Assembly: GCA_024276775.1 (NCBI GenBank)
Contig: JAJRWO010000171.1
Location: 1-11,028 of the forward strand
Length of the DNA stretch: 11,028 nt
Reading direction: 5' to 3'
DNA from: Gammaproteobacteria bacterium
GTDB taxonomy: Bacteria; Pseudomonadota; Gammaproteobacteria; Tenderiales; Tenderiaceae
Notes under the pieces: model-generated
Told to the model about the DNA's origin: nothing
The model's database searches: none
What the model saw: the letters and a program-made list of their open reading frames with translations, nothing else
Part shown: piece after piece, positions 1 through 6,012 of the stretch
How the letters are laid out: every line of letters starts with the position of its first letter
Position numbering within the stretch: the first letter of the stretch is position 1
Translations under genes and position numbers: made by a program

Positions 1-1
1 C

Positions 2-1183
2 ACATATATGCAGCTCAGCAATTCGTTCACCACCACCGCTTACCCCCAAACCGGTCTGCTCGGGGCTGCTTTTTTCGCCACTGCCTTGCTTGCCCATGTG
101 CTGGCAAAACGCGTCAAGGAACGTGAAAACCTGGCCACTAGGCGCGGCATTGACTTGGCCAATATGCAACAACTCACCCATTACATCATTCAGCAGATGC
201 AAACCGGCATTGCCGTTATTGATGCACAAGCCCGATTATGGCAAATCAATGAATCGGCACAAAAGTTATTAAATATTTCATCCCCGGCACAAAAAACACC
301 CCTCATTGATATCTGTCCTGAACTGGCATTCCAGCAACGGCTTTGGCAGAAAGACCCAACATCCCCCAGCCAGCGATTTAAACCAGCTGACAGCGACACC
401 GAAGTGCTGCCCCACTTTGCTAGACTGGGGCATGGAAATGACACGCTGATTTTTATCGAAGATACTGCCACCATGTGTCAACAGGCACAGCAACTCAAGC
501 TCGCTTCACTAGGCCGCTTGGTCAGCAGTATTGCCCATGAAATACGCAACCCACTCAGCGCAATCAGTCATGCCAACCAGCTGCTGGCTGAATCAGAAAA
601 TCTAGACCAACACGATACCCGCCTGACTGAAATCATCCATACCAACAGCCAACGTATGAACGGCATCATCGAAAACACTCTGCAAATGGGGCGACGAGAC
701 CAAACCATCACCGAAAAAATCCAGCTAAAAGCCTGGCTGGAGATATTCATCGATGAGTTTTGCCGCAACCAAAATATTGCCACAAAACTGATACCGTTAA
801 CCGTTGAACCCACTGATTTAAGCACTGACTTCGATAGCAGCCAGTTGCACCAGATACTCAGCAACCTGTGCCACAACGGTATCCGCCATAGCCTGTCACA
901 TTCAGGAACCGCCAGCCTGACACTCAAAGCCAGTCGCAAACAAAACAACCCAAGCCCCTATATCGACATCATCGACAGCGGCTCCGGCATTAGCGACGAC
1001 AATGCTGAGCACTTGTTTGAACCCTTTTTCACCACCGAAAAGACTGGCACCGGCCTCGGTCTCTACATTGCAAAAGAGTTATGTGAGTGCAATTATGCTC
1101 ATCTAAGTTACTTTCCAGCCGACAACGGTGGTAGCTGTTTTCGCATTACCTTTGCCGATCCAAGACGACGGCGAACAGGCTGA
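2..1183 (+). CDS. pilS: PilS-type sensor histidine kinase, 5' end missing
   Basis: This is the sensor kinase of the PilS-PilR pair, which in Pseudomonas controls transcription of the type IV pilin gene. The frame is open to the left window edge, so the ATG at 8 is probably internal. Numbering from that ATG, one hydrophobic segment (about 16-33) would be the last of the family's membrane helices. A PAS-like region follows (about 52-155, with GIAVID and NESAQKLL). The dimerisation/phosphoacceptor motif has His177 in AHEIRNPLSA, and the HATPase domain has the N box around Asn286, the G1 box DSGSGI (323-328), FEPFFTTE and the G2 box GTGLGLYI. PilS is usually about 530 residues, so roughly 140 N-terminal residues with the other helices lie outside. 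The pilR-like regulator follows after about 100-200 bp, depending on its start. The kinase identity is very secure; the pilS assignment rests on the neighbour and on resemblance to PilS in the linker. Confidence 0.9.
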   Translation, partial: TYMQLSNSFTTTAYPQTGLLGAAFFATALLAHVLAKRVKERENLATRRGIDLANMQQLTHYIIQQMQTGIAVIDAQARLWQINESAQKLLNISSPAQKTPLIDICPELAFQQRLWQKDPTSPSQRFKPADSDTEVLPHFARLGHGNDTLIFIEDTATMCQQAQQLKLASLGRLVSSIAHEIRNPLSAISHANQLLAESENLDQHDTRLTEIIHTNSQRMNGIIENTLQMGRRDQTITEKIQLKAWLEIFIDEFCRNQNIATKLIPLTVEPTDLSTDFDSSQLHQILSNLCHNGIRHSLSHSGTASLTLKASRKQNNPSPYIDIIDSGSGISDDNAEHLFEPFFTTEKTGTGLGLYIAKELCECNYAHLSYFPADNGGSCFRITFADPRRRRTG

Positions 1184-1196
1184 GGAATGGACGCCA

Positions 1197-1202
1197 TATA
1201 AT
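1197..1202 (+). promoter_or_regulatory. possible -10 box (TATAAT) between pilS and pilR
   Basis: A perfect TATAAT lies 14 bp after the pilS stop, in the gap before pilR. It could give pilR its own sigma-70 promoter, separate from pilS read-through. No convincing -35 element sits 16-18 bp upstream; the sequence there is around AACAGG. An AT-rich coincidence is quite possible. No sigma-54 type -24/-12 element was seen in this gap. Confidence 0.25.
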
Positions 1203-1287
1203 ATTTGCAAAACCCTGCCCGAAAATAGCAATCATCACGAGGGCGCACCATTTTGGTATCACATGTTTCAATCACTTGAGGCGAATA

Positions 1288-1395
1288 ATGGATCTATTTA
1301 ACAAAAATTATCGGCAAATCCGGCCAAAATGGCTTGGCCACACTTGCGTCCTTTTTTTGGCTCGCAGGTCAACCTGTTCTCGGGCAAGCGTCTAG
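1288..1395 (+). CDS. possible 35-codon leader ORF overlapping the start of pilR
   Basis: An ATG at 1288 is preceded by GAGG (1278-1281) at six bases' spacing, the best ribosome binding site in the pilS-pilR gap. The frame encodes 35 residues starting MDLFNKNYRQIRPKW and stops with TAG at 1393-1395. The last base of that stop is the G of a GTG (1395-1397) in the pilR frame, an arrangement typical of translational coupling. The ORF overlaps the 1329 ATG extension of pilR in another frame. It also contains a T7 run (1352-1358) read as T TTT TTG, where a -1 slip would lead into the pilR frame. The peptide is not recognised. It may be a leader peptide, the first part of a frameshifted pilR, or chance. 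Confidence 0.25.
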   Translation: MDLFNKNYRQIRPKWLGHTCVLFLARRSTCSRASV

Positions 1396-2750
1396 TGCCC
1401 ACGCCAATCAAAGCCATTGTTCTGGCAGTGGATGATGAACCGGATATCCTCGAATTGATCGAGATGACCCTTGAACGTATGGCTATTATTGTCCACACTG
1501 CCGCCACCATCGAAGCAGCGAAAAAGCAACTGGCCTGTTACGAATATGATCTCTGCCTCACCGACATGCGCCTGACCGATGGTGACGGTTTGGCGTTGAT
1601 CAAACATATTCAACAGCACTACAGCAACACCCCCGTTGCCATGATCACTGCTCACGGCAACATGGAGGCCGCTATCACCGCCCTCAAATCCGGTGCTTAT
1701 GACTTTGTTTCCAAGCCCATTGACTTGCAAGTGCTGCGTAACCTGGTTAGCACCGCACTTAAACTGAAACACAATACAAACAACCCGGTTGAACGCTGTA
1801 ACCGCGCCACCTTGCTTGGCGATTCTGAACAAATGCAAAAAATCCGCAACAAAATTGCCAAACTGTCCCGCAGCCAAGCCCCCATCTACATAGGTGGCGC
1901 CTCAGGCAGCGGCAAAGAACTGGTCGCTCGCCTTATCCACAAAAAAGGGCCGCGTGCAGACGCCCCTTTCATCCCCGTTAACTGTGGCGCTATCCCCGAG
2001 ATGCTGATGGAAAGCGAATTTTTTGGTCATAAAAAAGGCAGCTTCACCGGGGCCAATAGCGACAAAGCCGGGCTGTTTCAGGCCGCCGATGGCGGCACCC
2101 TGTTTCTCGATGAAGTCGCCGATCTGCCGCTGCACATGCAAGTCAAGCTGCTGCGCGCCATCCAGGAAAAATCCGTCCGTGCAGTGGGTGCCCAAACAGA
2201 AGCACCCGTCGACGTGCGCATACTGAGCGCTACCCATAAAGATCTAAGTCAACTCGTGGATGAAGGCAAATTCCGTCAAGATCTTTTCTACCGCATCAAT
2301 GTTATTGAATTGAAAGTGCCCAGCCTCAGCCAACGCCGCGACGACATTCCACAACTGACCGAACATTTTCTTGCCAACATTGCCGCCCAAGCCAGGCTGG
2401 ACAAACCCAAACTATCCAAGCAAGCCCTCGCAACACTGTGCAATTACAACTACCCCGGCAATGTCCGCGAACTGGAAAACATCCTCGAACGCGCCTTCAC
2501 ACTCTGTGAAAACGACATCATAGAAAAGGAAGATCTGCAACTACCCGCAATGACAAAAAATGATTGCGCCACTGTTTCCAGCACAACCGAAACTGAACAA
2601 GCACTTGATTCATACCTAGGTAAGCAGGAAAGAGAAGCCATCCAGCAAGCCCTGCAACAAAGCAAATACAACAAAACCGCCGCCGCCAAACTGCTCGGCA
2701 TCTCATTTCGGCAACTACGCTATCGCCTCAAAAAGCTTGGTATTGACTGA
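1395..2750 (+). CDS. pilR: PilR-type sigma-54-dependent response regulator
   Basis: This is an NtrC-family activator that, once phosphorylated by PilS, drives sigma-54 promoters (pilA in Pseudomonas). Numbered from the longest ATG start (1329, 473 aa), it has a receiver domain (about 29-145) with acidic residues in AVDDEPD, phosphoacceptor Asp79 in LTDM and Lys129. The AAA+ domain (about 160-390) has a Walker A GASGSGKE near 190-197, the sigma-54 contact loop GSFTGA (237-242) and Walker B GGTLFLDE (255-262). A Fis-type helix-turn-helix lies at about 432-472 and ends RYRLKKLGID, close to Pseudomonas PilR. The GTG at 1395 is preferred as start because it gives 451 residues (P. aeruginosa PilR is about 445), with the receiver beginning a few residues in, and it overlaps the stop of an upstream ORF. 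The ATG at 1329 lacks a ribosome binding site but remains possible. Function is very secure; the start is not. Confidence 0.93.
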   Translation: MPTPIKAIVLAVDDEPDILELIEMTLERMAIIVHTAATIEAAKKQLACYEYDLCLTDMRLTDGDGLALIKHIQQHYSNTPVAMITAHGNMEAAITALKSGAYDFVSKPIDLQVLRNLVSTALKLKHNTNNPVERCNRATLLGDSEQMQKIRNKIAKLSRSQAPIYIGGASGSGKELVARLIHKKGPRADAPFIPVNCGAIPEMLMESEFFGHKKGSFTGANSDKAGLFQAADGGTLFLDEVADLPLHMQVKLLRAIQEKSVRAVGAQTEAPVDVRILSATHKDLSQLVDEGKFRQDLFYRINVIELKVPSLSQRRDDIPQLTEHFLANIAAQARLDKPKLSKQALATLCNYNYPGNVRELENILERAFTLCENDIIEKEDLQLPAMTKNDCATVSSTTETEQALDSYLGKQEREAIQQALQQSKYNKTAAAKLLGISFRQLRYRLKKLGID

Positions 2751-2841
2751 AAAACATACCTGCCTTTAGTCAGTGCTCGCCCGAAAACTCATATAATTGA
2801 GCATTAGCATGCGCCTCAGAAATTATTTTTATATTTTAGCA

Positions 2842-2857
2842 GCGTCATTATTGACGC
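2842..2857. terminator. short hairpin between convergent genes
   Basis: GCGTCA, a TTAT loop and TGACGC form a perfect 6-bp stem. On the plus strand it is followed by CACATTTTT, so it could end pilR transcription. On the minus strand it is followed by an A/T-rich stretch without a clean T run. It overlaps the stop codon of the minus-strand peptidase gene (TAA, complement of 2848-2850). The stem is short, so this is a modest terminator call. Confidence 0.35.
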
Positions 2858-3531
2858 CACATTTTTAACCAGCGCCAAATACTGAGCAGGCTTGCAAGAG
2901 AAGAAGCAAAATAGGTCAGCGCACATGCCCGGAGTATGCGCTTGGCCGCCTTTTCATCACGCTGATTCAAATACCCTCCAGCCTTTATCAAGGGTAAAGC
3001 ACGGCCAAAACTGGCATCCCACTCTACTGGCAGTGTCACCAGATGAACAATAAAGCTAATCGCCATACCGCCTAAACCAACCACCAGAGTCACAAGTCCA
3101 GCCACAGGCGAGCGTGTCAGCAACGCCACCAGCGGTAACAGCATCATAATCCCGGACCCCATCTTTTCAGCCATCTGCGCCAAACGCACCAAGCGTGAAC
3201 GCCAGGCGAGTGGTGCATAACCAAGGTGATGCTGGATGGCATGGCCGACTTCATGAGCAGCAACCGCCACCGCCGTCAACGACTTGCCATTCAGCTTATC
3301 TGCCGTCAACCGTACAGCCCTAGCCTCGGGATCATAATGATCCCCTCCCTCAGTGGGCTCAATTTTAACATCGTCAAGCTGAAACTGATCCAGCAGATGA
3401 CGGGCAAACTCGCCCCCTGTCCCAGGAAAATCCAGACGCGGCCGGCTATGACGCCGCAATACGCTGGCAGCCCACCACTGCGGCCCAAAGATGACCAGTA
3501 ACAACAATACGACAGAAATAAGGAAAGGCAT
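2848..3531 (-). CDS. YugP-type membrane zinc metallopeptidase
   Basis: A 227-residue membrane protein of the neutral zinc metallopeptidase family typified by Bacillus YugP (PF04298-like). An N-terminal membrane helix (about 3-19) is followed by a soluble region carrying the zinc motif HEVGH (93-97, in AAHEVGHAIQHH), with His93 and His97 as ligands and Glu94 catalytic. Two more hydrophobic segments follow (about 126-145 and 146-168). The LPVEWDAS stretch (167-174) is a conserved position in the family, and its Glu170 is a candidate third ligand (inference). A last hydrophobic stretch sits near 203-220. The length is normal for the family, whose substrates are unknown. It lies 22 bp downstream of the lipoprotein gene on the same strand, so the two are probably co-transcribed. 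Family identity is firm from the motif and overall pattern. Confidence 0.88.
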   Translation of the reverse strand: MPFLISVVLLLLVIFGPQWWAASVLRRHSRPRLDFPGTGGEFARHLLDQFQLDDVKIEPTEGGDHYDPEARAVRLTADKLNGKSLTAVAVAAHEVGHAIQHHLGYAPLAWRSRLVRLAQMAEKMGSGIMMLLPLVALLTRSPVAGLVTLVVGLGGMAISFIVHLVTLPVEWDASFGRALPLIKAGGYLNQRDEKAAKRILRACALTYFASSLASLLSIWRWLKMWRQ

Positions 3532-3553
3532 GATCCGCCCCAGAACCGGGAAA

Positions 3554-4075
3554 TTATAACTTGGAAATAGGATGCTGGCGCGCTAAACCCACCGGCACCA
3601 GATAGCGTACCGCATTTCTGGCGTCAAACAGACTCAGCGCCTCGGGGATAAAACGAGCGCCTCTAAATTCGCCATCAAACATACGCGCCTGGATAAAATA
3701 GGTCTCATCAGCCTTGAAGCTAAATTGACGGCTCTGCGACATTTCAGCCACTTCCCAGCGACCACGCACCTGAGTACGGTTACGTAAAGTAATCGTGACA
3801 TCGCGCGGTTTGAGATAAACCAGGATATATTCGGCCTTGCCGAGTTTTATCAAGTCCTCACCATCCAGCGCCACATCCAGCGCATTGTCGGCATAACCCG
3901 CCACATGCTCGGTTTTTGGACGAATAAAATAAACCTTGGCGTGAGGACGGCTCTGCTCAGCCTGCACCAGATCATGTGCATGATCGACCTGGCTGACACG
4001 CAGCAGACTACAACCCGACAATAAGGTCGCAGACAACAGCAATATAAACAACGATATTAGTTTAGATTGTTTCAA
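3554..4075 (-). CDS. DUF2846-like lipoprotein
   Basis: A predicted 173-residue lipoprotein. The start chosen is a TTG at 4075, because GGAGG lies upstream at seven bases' spacing and translation then begins directly with a lipoprotein signal: a positive n-region (KQSK), a hydrophobic core and the lipobox LLSGC with Cys22. An ATG at 4159 in the same frame would add 28 residues in front of the signal and is less likely. The mature protein has an HAKVYFIRP motif, a central beta-rich section (about residues 70-100) and a YFIQARMF region. This resembles DUF2846 proteins, whose function is unknown. Ser after the lipid-bearing Cys, with no Asp at +2, favours the outer membrane. It is first in a two-gene unit with the zinc peptidase. 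Lipoprotein nature is secure; the family name is moderately so. Confidence 0.78.
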   Translation of the reverse strand: MKQSKLISLFILLLSATLLSGCSLLRVSQVDHAHDLVQAEQSRPHAKVYFIRPKTEHVAGYADNALDVALDGEDLIKLGKAEYILVYLKPRDVTITLRNRTQVRGRWEVAEMSQSRQFSFKADETYFIQARMFDGEFRGARFIPEALSLFDARNAVRYLVPVGLARQHPISKL

Positions 4076-4213
4076 AACCTGCCCTCCAAATCGCAAACCA
4101 AGACAGTGTACGGCATTCACACGCACCCTTCCAGATTGCTGAAAACTTAACCATAACACCTTGACATAGTCTTGCCAGAAAACACAACTATCAGAATTAG
4201 ATCAATCACTTAT

Positions 4214-4237
4214 AAACATCGACGCGTCAAAACATCG
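4214..4237. repeat. direct repeat flanking an 8-bp palindrome upstream of phosphoribulokinase
   Basis: AAACATCG occurs at 4214-4221 and again at 4230-4237, a 16-bp period. Between them is the perfect palindrome GACGCGTC (4221-4228), which shares its first G with the left copy. The element ends about 20 bp before the TATAAT box, where an activator or repressor would act. Autotrophy genes are often controlled by the LysR-type regulator CbbR, but no cbbR gene is in the window and this does not clearly match its usual T-N11-A core, so the binding factor is unknown. Confidence 0.4.
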
Positions 4238-4256
4238 CAAAAACGAGGGGTTGTAG

Positions 4257-4262
4257 TATAAT
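4257..4262 (+). promoter_or_regulatory. probable -10 box of phosphoribulokinase promoter
   Basis: A perfect TATAAT on the plus strand lies about 150 bp before the phosphoribulokinase ATG. The -35 position is poor (TCGCAA or ATCGCA at 16-17 bp spacing), which would fit an activator-dependent promoter. It implies an untranslated leader of roughly 140 bases. Confidence 0.4.
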
Positions 4263-4409
4263 GGCGACCGTTCGAGTATCCCGGTGACTGAAAGCAAAAC
4301 AACCACAAAAAAACTGTCGCCCTCCCCAACCAAACATACAAGGGACAAACGGGATACCACAGATTTTCAGTTAAATAACGATAAATTTTTGAGTTTCAAG
4401 GAGAATCCT

Positions 4410-5282
4410 ATGTCCAGAAAACATCCTGTTGTTGCCGTCACCGGTTCATCTGGCGCTGGCACGTCAACTGTTAAAAATGCGATGGAACACATCTTCCATC
4501 GTGAAGGCATCAAGGCCTCCGTGGTCGAAGGAGACAGCTTCCATCGTTATGATCGTAACGAAATGAAGGCCGCCGTTGCCGCAGCCTTGGCCGAAAGCCG
4601 CACCCTGAGCCACTTCGGTGCAGAAGGGAATGTTTTCAACAAACTGGAAGAGCTGTTTCGTACTTACGGTGAAGCAGGCACTGGCAAGACACGCAAATAC
4701 CTCCACAACGCTGAAGAAGCCGCGCCTTACAAACAAGACCCAGGCACCTTCACAGAGTGGGAAGACATTGATGCAGGCTCTGACATTCTCTTCTATGAAG
4801 GCCTGCACGGCGGCGTTGTCACTGACGATGTTGATGTTGCCCAATGGGTAGACTTATTGGTCGGCGTTGTTCCTTCGGTCAATCTGGAGTGGATTCAGAA
4901 AATTCACCGCGACAATAAAGAACGGGGCTACTCTGCCGAAGCCGTTGTTGAAACTATTCTGCGCCGCATGCCTGATTATGTTACCTGTATTGCGCCACAG
5001 TTTTCACGCACCGACATCAACTTTCAGCGCGTACCCATTGTAGACACATCCAATCCGTTTATCGCTCGTGACATTCCGACGCCAGACGAAAGCTTTTGCG
5101 TTATCCGTTTCCGTTACCCTAAAAAGCACAACATCAGCTTCTACATGCAAATGTTACAAGGTTCGTGGATGTCTCGCCCCAACACCCTAGTGTTGCCGGC
5201 CAGCAAAATGGGAATGGCGATGGAAGTGATTCTGACCCCTATTATCCACGATATGATGGAAAAAAAGCGCACAGCTGCTTAA
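4410..5282 (+). CDS. prk: phosphoribulokinase (class I, Calvin cycle)
   Basis: This enzyme phosphorylates ribulose 5-phosphate with ATP to give ribulose 1,5-bisphosphate, the CO2 acceptor for RuBisCO. The ATG at 4410 is chosen because AAGGAG (4398-4403) sits six bases upstream and the resulting 290 residues match proteobacterial class I enzymes end to end. The P-loop GSSGAGTST (12-20) has the Thr typical of this family in place of the usual Walker Lys. Asp42, His45 and Arg49 in the GDSFHRYDR stretch, Glu130 in LFYEGLHG, and Lys164 and Arg167 in EWIQKIHRD correspond to catalytic or substrate-binding residues of the Rhodobacter enzyme. FSRTDINFQRVP and VDTSNPFIAR are also family hallmarks. It is a cytoplasmic enzyme, intact, with no other Calvin-cycle gene beside it. 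Confidence 0.97.
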   Translation: MSRKHPVVAVTGSSGAGTSTVKNAMEHIFHREGIKASVVEGDSFHRYDRNEMKAAVAAALAESRTLSHFGAEGNVFNKLEELFRTYGEAGTGKTRKYLHNAEEAAPYKQDPGTFTEWEDIDAGSDILFYEGLHGGVVTDDVDVAQWVDLLVGVVPSVNLEWIQKIHRDNKERGYSAEAVVETILRRMPDYVTCIAPQFSRTDINFQRVPIVDTSNPFIARDIPTPDESFCVIRFRYPKKHNISFYMQMLQGSWMSRPNTLVLPASKMGMAMEVILTPIIHDMMEKKRTAA

Positions 5283-5291
5283 GCCTGTGGC

Positions 5292-5328
5292 GACAATAAG
5301 GGAGTCCACTCATGGACTCTCTTGTGTC
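5292..5328 (+). terminator. hairpin terminator after phosphoribulokinase
   Basis: A long stem lies 10 bp after the prk stop. Its core is GGGAGTCCA (5300-5308), loop CTCA and TGGACTCTC (5313-5321). Pairing extends outward to about 13 bp (5296-5325, two G-T pairs) and, after a single bulge, by three more pairs to 5292/5328. The 3' side carries CTTGTGT instead of a clean T run, so strength as an intrinsic terminator is uncertain, but the position is right to separate prk from the following operon. Confidence 0.6.
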
Positions 5329-5478
5329 ATTACCGGAAATCAACAAGTTAAGGACTGAGAATTCATCAACACCGCTGACGAAATATATCAATTTAGTCAA
5401 TAAATTCATGATATAAAAGTAAGACCCTAATTTGCAGAACAACTGACAGTCACCGTATTAATTCGAGGTTTACCCCTT

Positions 5479-6012
5479 TTGTTGTTGACCAAGAAATATT
5501 TTTTCATCTTTACGCTAACATTTCTTTGGGCGCTGCTAGCCATACAGAAAAGCCAGGCCGAAGACATAGCAAACAGGGCCACGCTCACCCAGGCCGCTCT
5601 TGAATTGCAGCGAGACCTGTTAATTGCCCAGGAAAAACACCTCAACAAGGAGCGCACCGGTCTACACGTCTACCTCAACTTCAATCACAAACACCCGACT
5701 TCCAGCAAACCTGGCATTATAACGATAAGCATCAATATTTCAGGTCAACAGGTACTCAATCGCACATTTGACATGGCACTCCTGACAAATCCAAGCAATA
5801 ACGGCATGCAAAACCTGGGGAGTATCGCGTTACCCGAAGGCAAGCACAAACTGAGCATTCAGTTCAACGCTGGCAAACGGAACACCACCAAAACCATTAC
5901 ACTGGAAAAATCGACTGGCCGTGACAATCTAAAAATCACGATCACCAAGCCCTTGCAGCAACGCAATCCAGGCGTTGTTTTTGAACACAAGAAGTGGAAG
6001 GCACTGCAATGA
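5479..6012 (+). CDS. secreted beta-rich protein of unknown function
   Basis: A 177-residue protein of no recognised family. Translation appears to start at one of three consecutive TTG codons (5479, 5482, 5485). No in-frame ATG or GTG exists between the upstream stop at 5428 and a good signal peptide, and GAGG (5465-5468) lies 10 bases before the first TTG. The signal peptide has KK, a hydrophobic core (about 8-22) and a likely cut after SQA (residue 27). A helical, charged stretch (about 30-58) follows, then alternating strand-like segments (about 62-155, such as IITISINI, HKLSIQF and LKITITK) suggesting a small beta-sandwich. The C terminus is basic. It is the first gene of a tight five-gene series and its stop overlaps the next start as ATGA, so it probably works in the periplasm with the TPR proteins that follow. 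Confidence 0.75.
   Translation: MLLTKKYFFIFTLTFLWALLAIQKSQAEDIANRATLTQAALELQRDLLIAQEKHLNKERTGLHVYLNFNHKHPTSSKPGIITISINISGQQVLNRTFDMALLTNPSNNGMQNLGSIALPEGKHKLSIQFNAGKRNTTKTITLEKSTGRDNLKITITKPLQQRNPGVVFEHKKWKALQ

Larger units (their letters stand above)
4076..4409. promoter_or_regulatory. divergent intergenic region between lipoprotein and phosphoribulokinase genes
   Basis: This 334-bp gap must hold the promoters for both flanking transcription units. Its right half contains a TATAAT box (4257-4262) in the phosphoribulokinase direction. Just upstream is a direct repeat AAACATCG (4214-4221 and 4230-4237) around the palindrome GACGCGTC (4221-4228). The phosphoribulokinase frame stays open upstream to a GTG at 4284, but that 42-codon stretch is Lys/Thr-rich, lacks a ribosome binding site and is unlike the family, so it is treated as leader. 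A TTGACA occurs at 4161-4166 without a good -10 at standard spacing. No clear promoter was found for the minus-strand unit. Confidence 0.5.

Noticed and set aside
1392..1877. Long minus-strand reading frame opposite pilR (161 codons)
   Set aside because: It is the antisense shadow of a clearly conserved receiver domain, with no ribosome binding site or recognisable protein features. The other antisense frames across the TPR and prk genes were rejected for the same reason.
3554..4159. Lipoprotein gene starting at the ATG at 4159
   Set aside because: It would place 28 non-hydrophobic residues in front of a complete lipoprotein signal; the TTG at 4075 has a well-spaced GGAGG.
4250..4286. tRNA-like string (D-arm-like AGTATAATGG and T-arm-like GTTCGAGTATCCC) before phosphoribulokinase
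   Set aside because: The two pieces are too close together for a tRNA, there is no anticodon arm between them and no acceptor stem pairing; the TATAAT is better read as a -10 box.
4443..4470. Apparent loss of the Walker A lysine in phosphoribulokinase
   Set aside because: GSSGAGTST is the normal P-loop form in proteobacterial class I phosphoribulokinases.
4284..5282. Phosphoribulokinase starting at the GTG at 4284
   Set aside because: No ribosome binding site, and the extra 42 residues are unlike the family; the ATG at 4410 has AAGGAG and gives the expected length.
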